This document shows, piece by piece, positions 1-7,265 of a DNA stretch of 15,634 nucleotides. The stretch is from CAYPOY01 sp964412395 (lineage in GTDB: Bacteria; Chloroflexota; Anaerolineae; B4-G1), in contig CAYPOY010000102.1 in assembly GCA_964412395.1 (NCBI GenBank), positions 1 to 15,634 of the forward strand, written 5' to 3'. The notes beneath the pieces are model-generated. The model had not been told where the DNA came from, searched no databases, and saw only the letters and a program-made list of their open reading frames with translations. Within the stretch, counting starts at the first letter, position 1. The number at the start of each line of letters is the position of its first letter. Both the position numbers and the translations under genes were made by a program.

Positions 1-1175
1 GTGAATGCAAGTGCTCCAATCCCCGCTGCTATGAACAGGCCACGAATCAGATCATCGTCGCTGAAACCCCTGGCTTCTTTGACCGCCCACAGCGCCGCAT
101 GGATGTAGCCACCACCACTACCCATAGGGCCTGCCACCGTTTCTACCCCGGGAACTCCCGCACCTGCGCCGTAGGCCCATTTCACCGTGTTCGCTGTCAT
201 AGGATCTGTCAATCGGGCGGGGGAATCCATATACGTCGCCCAATCGGCTGTCCTATCGAGCTTGAAAGGACTCTTCGGGACGACGACATCCTCCTCGTAT
301 ACCGCGTGCGTCTGCCGGAACATCTTGCGCTCTAGCCTGCGCATGTAGGCGATCACTTCTTCTCGGGTCCAACCGGACGCATTCATCTCATACTGGATCG
401 CTACCTCCCAGAGAGCAAGCCGCTGCTCTGTGGCGATTTCCCGCCAACGCGTCATAGTGGCAAACAACTGCGGCTTTCGCTCCGGCCGGGAGATCACCGG
501 CAACACAGGCTTGAGCACCTCTACCTGTATCTGCGGCATAATTGCTCGAATCAAGTCGGTGTCCGGCGGATCGACCACCTTGAAGAAATGGAGTTTTTCC
601 TTCTCTCCCACCTGAACAGCGCCTGCGTCCACCAGAGCTGGGAGATCGGCCCTGAGCCACTCAAGTTGCGCACGAGACACAACTCGCTCGGGATCGAAAA
701 TAAGAACGACGTAAGTATCTCCCTTGACCTCCAGAGGATACTCGTTAAGCGACTTGGTCCGCACCATGCCCCCGCCAGTGGAATCGCCTACCAGCTTCGA
801 CACTTTCCCGCTTTCGCCCGTCAGCACGAACTTCACTGCGTTGGGGTGCGTGCTCTCCCTGATCTCGGCGAATTCAAAGTTGTAGTCAATCCCGGCTTGC
901 TGGGCGATTCCGCAGGCATCAAAGATACGCACATCGTCTGGTAGAATGCCCATAGCGCCAGCTAGCATCGCCTTGTCCTCGCCCATCACACCAAAAGTCC
1001 CCGCGAAGGAGCCCTCGACGTCCAACACGACTTGGACTTTCCTCGGCTGCTCGCCCAGCAGGCTGTTCGCCAAGAAGCCTAGCCGGCATGGACCCGCGGT
1101 GTGGGAACTGGACCCGGGCTGCATGACAGGCCCAAAGACGTCGTTAAAGAAATCGGGATACAACTCTGTGGTCAT
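1..1175 (-). CDS. L-serine dehydratase-like (single-chain, Fe-S type), partial
   Basis: The family deaminates L-serine to pyruvate and ammonia in the cytosol, using an oxygen-sensitive 4Fe-4S cluster. The first 391 residues are visible and the 3' end lies beyond the left edge. Residues 10-30 carry the beta-domain signature GSSSHTAGP just after the FGPVM motif. Residues 45-165 look like the rest of the beta domain plus the ACT-like linker. From about 235 the alpha domain begins, with a Gly-rich AGPMGSGGGY stretch at 348-357 where the family has its PTNGAAG-like motif. The cluster cysteines would be further along and cannot be checked. The ATG has an excellent ribosome site (AGGAGG at 1186-1181, 5-nt spacing). 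The Gly-rich motif departs from the E. coli SdaA form, so the substrate could be another hydroxy-amino acid. It follows the methyltransferase gene after a 455-bp gap and so may have its own promoter. Confidence 0.85.
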   Translation of the reverse strand, partial: MTTELYPDFFNDVFGPVMQPGSSSHTAGPCRLGFLANSLLGEQPRKVQVVLDVEGSFAGTFGVMGEDKAMLAGAMGILPDDVRIFDACGIAQQAGIDYNFEFAEIRESTHPNAVKFVLTGESGKVSKLVGDSTGGGMVRTKSLNEYPLEVKGDTYVVLIFDPERVVSRAQLEWLRADLPALVDAGAVQVGEKEKLHFFKVVDPPDTDLIRAIMPQIQVEVLKPVLPVISRPERKPQLFATMTRWREIATEQRLALWEVAIQYEMNASGWTREEVIAYMRRLERKMFRQTHAVYEEDVVVPKSPFKLDRTADWATYMDSPARLTDPMTANTVKWAYGAGAGVPGVETVAGPMGSGGGYIHAALWAVKEARGFSDDDLIRGLFIAAGIGALAF

Positions 1176-1630
1176 CACCACCTCCTGGCCTAGCCGTTGA
1201 AATCAGGTCGTGTGTAGGTCGTGACAAGTGCGACCCACGCTGAACGGTTCCTGGTTCATACCCAGCCTTTGGGGCCTGCTCACCCCCCAGAGCTGTGGAG
1301 AATCCTCCATCCCAAGAACCACACGATGCTGAACTGCGCCTCTTAAGTCCAAGTGGCTAGCCTTCGTGCGAGCAGATAGCTTCCTGAGATGTCCTGACAT
1401 CGATATGAGCGATGCCCTCGGCTGAGATCCCATTATCTTCCATAGCCAAAGCACTGCCACACCAACACAATGCCTTCAGCCAGCAACAAGGCTACTCGAA
1501 AGGAAACGCCCAGCGGAGCGGCCTCCATCCCAGCGATCTCCCCCGTCCAGCAGCGTGTGCTGGCTTTCCTGGCTCAATTTCCCAAAGGATGGAGCGCTTG
1601 CACGGTGAGTGATACACGAGTGCGCAATGG
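1176..1630. other. 455-bp intergenic region upstream of the serine dehydratase gene
   Basis: No gene with convincing coding character lies here. Short open frames exist on both strands, but none has a good ribosome site, a recognisable motif or homology. On the minus strand the region holds the serine dehydratase ribosome site (1181-1186) and one possible sigma70-type promoter (1432-1460). I looked for T-box and B12-box type riboswitch signatures and found none I trust. No strong terminator hairpin follows the MttB-family stop codon at 1631. Confidence 0.5.
1432..1460 (-). promoter_or_regulatory. Candidate sigma70-type promoter for the serine dehydratase gene
   Basis: On the minus strand GTGGCA (1460-1455) and GATAAT (1437-1432) are separated by exactly 17 nt. 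They match the TTGACA and TATAAT consensus at 4 of 6 and 5 of 6 positions. Transcription would start near 1425, leaving a leader of about 250 nt before the ATG at 1175. This is a pattern match only, and a match of this quality can occur by chance in a 455-bp gap. Confidence 0.25.
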
Positions 1631-3082
1631 CTATCTGTTGACTATTGCCCTTACAGACTCTAGCACATCCTCGGGCAGACGTTCCGCCCGGTGGGTTTCT
1701 ATCATTTCCCGCACCTTCTGGTTGGCCCGCTGTTGTAGTGTAGTAGATCCTTTCGCCGCCCAGCGATCGTAGTCAAGTCGGTCTGACAAAGACGGCACCC
1801 AGTCTTCCCGAAAGTGGCGCAAGGTGTGCTCTGTGTCCAGGAATTGACCATCCGGGCCAATCTCGTGGATAAGGTCGAGGGCCAGTGTCTCCTCACAAAT
1901 CTCCAGTTCGCGCAGGTAGCGCCTCAGCCAGCCGATGATCTCGTCACAAAAGGCCACCAACTCCAATGAGCCGGTCATTCCACAGTCCAGGTAACCCAGG
2001 TCGTGGATCAGGTTCGCGCCAGCAATAGCGTTGATGAACAGACTCAGGGCCGCCTCAGACGCAGCTTGTGCATCGAACAGCTTGGCGTCGCTACAGCCGG
2101 CCGTACCAAAGATGGGCATCCCATAATGGTGCGCCAGATCCCAACCGAAAAAGCCTGCGTCGGGTGCGGCATAGGAATCCACCATCGAACGCATGTCCAT
2201 GGTATGGACACCGGGGGTGCCGAGAATGAAAGGAGAGCCTTCTCGCTTGAGTTGTGAGAGCACCAAGCCGGCCAAATGCCCGGCGTTGCCCAAGGCCAGC
2301 GCTCCAGCGACGGTCATAGGAGCGGTGAGACCACGAGGGTTGCCCGGCGCGTAGATGCTTGGCAGATTGCGCTCGGCAGCATATAGCAGCCTCTGAACGC
2401 TCTCCTGGTTGTGACGAAATGGTGAGGTGACGTTGACGTAGTTTACAACGAAAGGATAGCGCTGCAACCGTGCCATCCCCCCGGCAACAGCAGCGGCCAT
2501 CTCAATGGCGTATACTGTGCTGGCCGCTTCAATGCCGACAAAGACAATGGGTTTGGTGCTTTCCTCAAGCATCACCGCCATCTGATGACGCTCATAGGCC
2601 TCCTGTGGGACGTCAGATGGCAAAAACATAGACATCACGAAGTCAAGATTGTGCAAGGCATCCACCAAGCGCACACCTTTGACGACGTCGTCCAGCACAG
2701 TCCGGCGGCGCTCACCCGTCTCCAGATCGTAGATGTGCATGCAGTCCGAGCCAACGCCAAAATAGCCGCGGTATCCACCAAGGGACATCGCCTCCCGCCC
2801 ATTCTGGTCAAAGATGATCACGTTCTCAGGCGCAGTCTGCAATGCCCACTCCACGAGACGAGGAGGAATATGCACCAGGTTACCATCAGAGATGCTGGCT
2901 CCACCTTTCCTGAACAAATCCAGCGCCTCTTGATCATAGAAACGCATTCCCGTCCGGACCATGATCTCCAGACTGGCCTCGTGCAACAGGCCGATCTGGT
3001 CCTTGGACAGGCTACGGAATTTGACAGGCTGACACTGGTAGCGGTGGTTATGCTGTCGACTCTCAGATCGCTCTTCAATCAT
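1631..3082 (-). CDS. MttB-family (trimethylamine methyltransferase superfamily) corrinoid methyltransferase, non-pyrrolysine
   Basis: Members transfer a methyl group from a quaternary or tertiary amine to the Co(I) of a corrinoid protein. The 483 residues are about full length for the family (MttB, and MtgB for glycine betaine). The C-terminal half carries the family hallmarks: APGNPRGL near 245-252, GTAGCSDAKLFDAQA at 326-340, and GANLIHDLGYLDCGM at 355-369. There is no in-frame TAG inside the gene, so it belongs to the pyrrolysine-free branch, whose characterised members demethylate betaines such as glycine betaine, proline betaine or carnitine. I cannot assign the substrate. The ATG has a purine-rich ribosome site (AAGGGGA). 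The stop is TAG, with only 18 sense codons before the next stop, so readthrough is not expected. It lies 77 bp behind the DppB-type permease and is probably co-transcribed with the importer. Confidence 0.88.
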   Translation of the reverse strand: MIEERSESRQHNHRYQCQPVKFRSLSKDQIGLLHEASLEIMVRTGMRFYDQEALDLFRKGGASISDGNLVHIPPRLVEWALQTAPENVIIFDQNGREAMSLGGYRGYFGVGSDCMHIYDLETGERRRTVLDDVVKGVRLVDALHNLDFVMSMFLPSDVPQEAYERHQMAVMLEESTKPIVFVGIEAASTVYAIEMAAAVAGGMARLQRYPFVVNYVNVTSPFRHNQESVQRLLYAAERNLPSIYAPGNPRGLTAPMTVAGALALGNAGHLAGLVLSQLKREGSPFILGTPGVHTMDMRSMVDSYAAPDAGFFGWDLAHHYGMPIFGTAGCSDAKLFDAQAASEAALSLFINAIAGANLIHDLGYLDCGMTGSLELVAFCDEIIGWLRRYLRELEICEETLALDLIHEIGPDGQFLDTEHTLRHFREDWVPSLSDRLDYDRWAAKGSTTLQQRANQKVREMIETHRAERLPEDVLESVRAIVNR

Positions 3083-3159
3083 TCTTCCCCTTCCAAGATC
3101 CTGAATCGTGGTTCTGACTTCCCCTCAATGGGAGTGTGGGCCAAATCTCGTGCCAAGAA

Positions 3160-4104
3160 CTAGCCTAGGCGGATACGAGGATTCAAGACACTGTAAAGGA
3201 TGTCCGCTATCAGATTCGAAACGCCAAAGGCCACGACAATGATCATAGTGCAGGCCTGGATCAAGATCAGATCATGGCGCCGAATAGCGTAGACCAATAA
3301 CCGGCCCAGTCCCGGGTATCCGAATACCGATTCGGTTACGATCAAACCACCGATCAACCAGCCGATGCCCAGGGCAATCACCGTCACGGTCGGCAGGAGG
3401 GCGTTTCGCAATACGTGCTTGATCAATATCTGCGAGCGTGGCAGGCCCTTGAGGTCGGCAGCGCGAACGTAGTCAGCCTTGAGTACATCTACCGTGCTGG
3501 CACGCGTCATCCGGAGGATGTACCCCAGGTTGACCAAGGTCACCGTTATCGCCGGTAGGACGCGTTGCGGCAGCGCCTCAAAGAAGCCAGCTCCTGGATC
3601 GATGGACGAGTTGGCTGGCAACCAATCCAACTCGAGGGCGAAGATGGCGATCAGGATCAGGCCGATGACGAACTCCGGGATGCCGGCGAAAGCCATTGAG
3701 ACAGCTCGCAGCCATTGATCGACGAGCCCATCCTGTCGTAGAGCGGCGACGACACCCAGAAACACCCCTAGTGGCACGTATATGAGCAGGGATAGCGCAG
3801 CGAGTATCCCGGAATTGCGCAGTCGTTGCATCACCAAGGGACGCACTAGTTGATGGGTCGTTAGCGAGACGCCCCAGTTGCCGGTGACATAGTCGCCCAG
3901 CCAGTCCAGGTATTGGACATACGCTGGGCGGTCCAAACCGAGTTCCTCACGCAGGTTTCTCAGTGCTTCTTCCGTCGCCCAGCGCCCCAAGATCATCTCA
4001 GCTACGTCTCCTGGCATAAGCTGGGTTACGGCAAACAGGATCATTGAGGCCAGCAACATGCCCAACAACATGAAGCTAATGCGGCGCGACAGGAACAACC
4101 ACAT
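3160..4104 (-). CDS. ABC importer permease, DppB type (dipeptide/oligopeptide/nickel family)
   Basis: This is an integral membrane subunit of a family-5 ABC importer. Its 314 residues are the usual length for DppB/OppB. The N-terminus has a basic RRISF segment followed by a long hydrophobic helix (about 11-30) and the TQLMPGD motif of the family. Further hydrophobic segments follow near 95-120, 135-160, 190-210, 240-265 and 285-305. The EAA-type ATPase-docking loop is clear at about 213-242 (DYVRAADLKGLPRSQ). The start is an ATG with GGGAGG 7 nt upstream, 14 bp after the stop of the fused ATPase gene, so the two are in one operon. The B-type permease usually follows the binding protein, but here it comes last, after permease C and the ATPase. 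The substrate cannot be read from the sequence. Confidence 0.93.
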   Translation of the reverse strand: MWLFLSRRISFMLLGMLLASMILFAVTQLMPGDVAEMILGRWATEEALRNLREELGLDRPAYVQYLDWLGDYVTGNWGVSLTTHQLVRPLVMQRLRNSGILAALSLLIYVPLGVFLGVVAALRQDGLVDQWLRAVSMAFAGIPEFVIGLILIAIFALELDWLPANSSIDPGAGFFEALPQRVLPAITVTLVNLGYILRMTRASTVDVLKADYVRAADLKGLPRSQILIKHVLRNALLPTVTVIALGIGWLIGGLIVTESVFGYPGLGRLLVYAIRRHDLILIQACTMIIVVAFGVSNLIADILYSVLNPRIRLG

Positions 4105-4118
4105 CTCTCGACCTCCCT

Positions 4119-6191
4119 CTAACCTGCAGTCACGTCCAGGCCCGCTGCTTGCAGTTCGCGCAATTCATCCGGCGGAATGTGACAACGGATGCGATGGTAA
4201 TTCTCGACTTGATGCCAAGGGGGCTCTTCCATCTCGCAGATCGGACCGATCTTGCGCGGGCAACGGGTGTGGAAGCGGCAACCTGGCGGGATGTTGACCG
4301 CGCTGGGAACAGCGCCCTTCAGCCGAATCCGTTCCTGGTGCACATCCGGGTCCGGTATTGAAATAGCCGACAGCAGCGCTTCGGTGTAGGGGTGGGATGG
4401 TGGGGCAAAGACGTCCTGTGCCGATCCGACCTCCCACAGGCGGCCCAAGTACACAACGGCGATCCAGTCCGATAGATAGCGCACGGTTGCCAGGTCGTGT
4501 GAGACGTACAGATAGGCCGTTTCCATCTCTTGCTGCAGTTCCACCAGTAGATTCATCAGGGAGGCTTGAACTGACACGTCCAGTGAGGAGAACGGCTCGT
4601 CGTAGAGCATCAATCTCGGCTGCGCGGCAAGGGCTCTGGCGATGGCGACGCGTTGCTTTTCTCCCCCGCTCAGCTCGTGTGGCAGACGCTGCTCATAGTC
4701 TCGAGGCAAATGGATCGCTTCAAGCAACTCGGCCACGCGACGCTTGATCTGCTCCCTGGTTAGGTCGTTCAGCAGCGCCATAGGCCGCCCGATGATGTCC
4801 CCTATTGTGTGGTGCGGATTGAGGGACGCCTCCGGATTCTGAAAGATCATCTGGATCTTGTGGATCTGCCCTTTCGGTCGCTTCCTCAACTGGTTGGGCA
4901 ATACCTGACCTTCCAGCTCAATCGTGCCGGCCGTGGCTTCTTCCAGCCCGGCAATGCATCGAACCAAGGTTGTCTTGCCACAGCCACTCTCCCCGACAAT
5001 ACCCATGGTGAATCCATCCCGGACTCTTATTGACACGCCGTCCACGGCCTTGACCACTGGGCGCTGCCCGGGCAACAGGGAGGCCAGGCCGCGGCCTGAA
5101 ACAGGGAAGTACTTCTTGATCTCACTGGCGTCTAGCACCAATTCCGCCTGACCGGTGTCGACCTCAGGAACGAACTCTCTCTGGTGATGCTCCTGTGTTC
5201 CGAGTTCCTCCTGGATCTCCTGCCAACGCAGGCAAGCCGTAGAGTGCTCCGCTTCAACCTCCACCAGGGTTGGCCGCTCCAGCCAGCAAGCTTGCTGCGC
5301 CATGTCGCAGCGCGGGGCGAAAATGCAGCCATCTGGCAACTCGTCAGGCCGAGGGATACGACCCGATATCGCCTGTAACTCTATTTCGCGCTTGCTGGCA
5401 TTGATACTGGGGACGCAGCCCAAGAGTCCTAAGGTATAGGGGTGTCGCGCATCCTTGTATATTTCTCGAACCGCTCCCTCTTCCAACAGTTCTCCAGCAT
5501 ACATCACCCCTACCCGGTCTGAGATGCGGGCAATGACACCCAGATTGTGCGTGATGTACAAAACCGCTACCTGATACTGCCTTAGCAAGTCGCGCACGAG
5601 ATCCAGAATCACCGCCTCTGTGCTGACGTCCAGCCCCGTGGTGGGCTCGTCCATGATCAGGAGCTGAGGATTGGTCATTAGAGCTGTCGCAATCAGGACG
5701 CGCTGAAGCATACCGCCGCTCAATTGATGGGCGTAGCGTCTCGCAACATCCTGTGGATCGGATATACGGACTTGTTCAAGCATTTCGACTGCTTTGTCGC
5801 GCGCATCCACTCTCCCCATGCCTAGCTGCGCTCGTGCAACCTCGGCGATCTGCTCCCCAATCTGGATTGTGGGGTTGACAGCGGTGGCGGGGTCCTGGTG
5901 GACCATGCTGATCTGCTTGCCCCAGACTCTCCGCATCTCCGCGGCAGATAGGTCTAGCAGATTCCTGCCGTCCAGAACTATCGAACCGTTGCGTACGCGT
6001 CCGTTGCTGGGCAGGTAACGCACGATGGCTCGGGCCAGCGTCGTCTTCCCGGAACCTGATTCACCGACCAGCCCATAGATCTCTCCCCGGTTGATGTGAA
6101 ACGATACGTCCCGAACTGTATCTAGCGGTCCCGTCTCCGTATCGTATGCAACATCCAGGTTGGAGACGTTTAAGATGGCTTGTTTTTCCAC
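4119..6191 (-). CDS. Fused double ATPase of a dipeptide-type ABC importer (DppD-DppF fusion)
   Basis: Two complete ABC ATPase domains lie in one chain of 690 residues, where most relatives use two proteins. Domain 1 has Walker A GESGSGKTT (about 43-51), signature LSGGM (157-161), Walker B LLIMDEP (177-183) and the switch His in YITHNLG (about 215). Domain 2 has GESGCGKTT (about 400-408), LSGGE (507-511) and LMLYDEP (527-533). Each domain ends in the oligopeptide-type C-terminal extension with spaced cysteines (GCIFAPRC and GCRFHTRCP); in related importers such cysteines can hold an Fe-S cluster. I place the start at GTG 6191 because GGAG lies 7 nt upstream and homology begins at once. The frame stays open to 6335, but that part overlaps the permease gene. 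It is 14 bp after permease C and 14 bp before permease B. Confidence 0.93.
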   Translation of the reverse strand: MEKQAILNVSNLDVAYDTETGPLDTVRDVSFHINRGEIYGLVGESGSGKTTLARAIVRYLPSNGRVRNGSIVLDGRNLLDLSAAEMRRVWGKQISMVHQDPATAVNPTIQIGEQIAEVARAQLGMGRVDARDKAVEMLEQVRISDPQDVARRYAHQLSGGMLQRVLIATALMTNPQLLIMDEPTTGLDVSTEAVILDLVRDLLRQYQVAVLYITHNLGVIARISDRVGVMYAGELLEEGAVREIYKDARHPYTLGLLGCVPSINASKREIELQAISGRIPRPDELPDGCIFAPRCDMAQQACWLERPTLVEVEAEHSTACLRWQEIQEELGTQEHHQREFVPEVDTGQAELVLDASEIKKYFPVSGRGLASLLPGQRPVVKAVDGVSIRVRDGFTMGIVGESGCGKTTLVRCIAGLEEATAGTIELEGQVLPNQLRKRPKGQIHKIQMIFQNPEASLNPHHTIGDIIGRPMALLNDLTREQIKRRVAELLEAIHLPRDYEQRLPHELSGGEKQRVAIARALAAQPRLMLYDEPFSSLDVSVQASLMNLLVELQQEMETAYLYVSHDLATVRYLSDWIAVVYLGRLWEVGSAQDVFAPPSHPYTEALLSAISIPDPDVHQERIRLKGAVPSAVNIPPGCRFHTRCPRKIGPICEMEEPPWHQVENYHRIRCHIPPDELRELQAAGLDVTAG

Positions 6192-6202
6192 TCTGTTGCT
6201 CC
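6192..6202 (-). promoter_or_regulatory. Ribosome binding site that fixes the GTG start of the fused ATPase
   Basis: GGAG at 6202-6199 stands 7 nt before GTG 6191-6189, just after the TAG stop (6208-6206) of the permease C gene. An ATG at 6204-6202 is in another frame and leads nowhere. The upstream in-frame extension to 6335 gives Arg-rich residues with no family similarity. Confidence 0.7.
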
Positions 6203-6205
6203 ATC

Positions 6206-7087
6206 CTACCTCTCGCTGACGCCGCCGGGCAGCACGATTCTGCGCAGCCCGTCGCTCAGAAAGGCTAAACCAACGACCAGCACGGCAATGGCACCGGCGG
6301 GAAAAAGAAGCATCCAGCGCGCCCGGGCAAACCATTCTCGCGCTTCCCCAACCATGAGTCCCCAGTCAGGGGCCGGGGGCTGCACACCCAGGCCCAGGAA
6401 CCCCAGCGAGGCGACTAAGAAGATTGCATAGGTAAACCTCATAGAGGCCTCCACAGCTAAGGCTGGAAGAACATTCGGAAAAATCTCGCGGAACAAGACG
6501 TAGAAGCTGCTCTCTCCGCGGAGCCTGGCCGCTTCCACAAACCCCTTGGTCTTCACGTCCAATACGACGCTACGAACGACGCGCGCTACGATAGGTGTGT
6601 AGAGAAGAGCGACGACCAGGATAACATTAACCCTTGAAGGTCCAATAGTACCCAACGCGACCATCGCCAGCATCAAGGGGGGGAGCGATACGATCACGTC
6701 CAAAACGCGCATAATGACCTCGTCTATCAGGCCACCGTAGTAGCCTGAGAAGAGGCCCACGTTTAGTCCTAATAGAACCGCAAGCAGGGTGCCAGAGCCA
6801 GCCACCGCAAAGACGTCGCGGCTGCCAACCACTATACGGCTAAGGATGTCCCGCCCAAACTGGTCGGTACCAAGCCAGTGCTTTGCGGAAGGGGGTTGCG
6901 CTCGGTCTGTGGCAATCTGTTCGGAATACTTGTAAGGCACTATCCACGGACCAAAGATAGCCATCAGCAGAAAGAAAGAGACAATGCCAAGGCCAATGAG
7001 GGTCGTTGGACGGCGTCGTAGCCGTCTCCAGTGGACCTTTCCTCGAACCAGTCTGCTAGGCTTTACTTGGGCGCTTTCTATAGCCAC
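6206..7087 (-). CDS. ABC importer permease, DppC type
   Basis: This is the second membrane subunit of the family-5 importer, about 293 residues. After a basic N-terminal stretch (KVHWRRLRRRPTTLIG) a hydrophobic helix begins, followed by the family marker HWLGTDQFGRDILSR in the first third. The EAA loop that docks the ATPase is at about 176-205 (GFVEAARLRGESSF). The C-terminal part holds the typical GLGVQPPAPDWGLM motif near residues 235-250. I choose GTG 7087 as start because GGAG (7098-7095) lies 7 nt upstream. An upstream TTG at 7126 in the same frame has no comparable ribosome site. A strong stem-loop in the 178-bp gap after the binding-protein gene may lower its expression relative to that gene. 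The stop is TAG. Confidence 0.92.
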   Translation of the reverse strand: MAIESAQVKPSRLVRGKVHWRRLRRRPTTLIGLGIVSFFLLMAIFGPWIVPYKYSEQIATDRAQPPSAKHWLGTDQFGRDILSRIVVGSRDVFAVAGSGTLLAVLLGLNVGLFSGYYGGLIDEVIMRVLDVIVSLPPLMLAMVALGTIGPSRVNVILVVALLYTPIVARVVRSVVLDVKTKGFVEAARLRGESSFYVLFREIFPNVLPALAVEASMRFTYAIFLVASLGFLGLGVQPPAPDWGLMVGEAREWFARARWMLLFPAGAIAVLVVGLAFLSDGLRRIVLPGGVSER

Positions 7088-7170
7088 ACCACCTCTCCCC
7101 CTATCGCTTGGTGGATGATATTGCAAAACCGCAGCTCACCCCTCGGGCAGCGTGCCAAATCAGGGGCCCT

Positions 7171-7212
7171 GCTCGCCCCTGGTCGCCTCGTTCGGGCAAA
7201 CCAGGGGCGAGC
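7171..7212 (-). promoter_or_regulatory. Strong intercistronic stem-loop between binding-protein and permease genes
   Basis: A perfect 13-bp inverted repeat (7171-7183 with 7200-7212) encloses a 16-nt loop. The arm GCTCGCCCCTGGT is very GC-rich. No T-run follows on the minus strand, so it is not a canonical intrinsic terminator. Hairpins in this place, after the first gene of an ABC importer operon, are known to protect the binding-protein mRNA and give it excess over the membrane subunits; that role here is inferred. Confidence 0.6.
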
Positions 7213-7265
7213 GAGGACATCAGCGATGCATTCAGAGGCTACCAAAAGGCAGGCTTGTCGCCTCC

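Noticed and set aside
1577..1633. Pyrrolysine readthrough of the TAG at the end of the MttB-family gene
   Set aside because: The protein ends at the family's usual length, only 18 codons follow before TGA, and TAG is the common stop in this window.
1470..1772. Plus-strand open frame of 100 codons at the end of the MttB-family gene
   Set aside because: The second half is antisense to the MttB-family gene. The first half has no ribosome site and no motif.
6192..6335. 48-residue N-terminal extension of the fused ATPase
   Set aside because: Overlaps the permease C gene, is Arg-rich and unlike the family. The GTG at 6191 has a good ribosome site directly before the first conserved residues.
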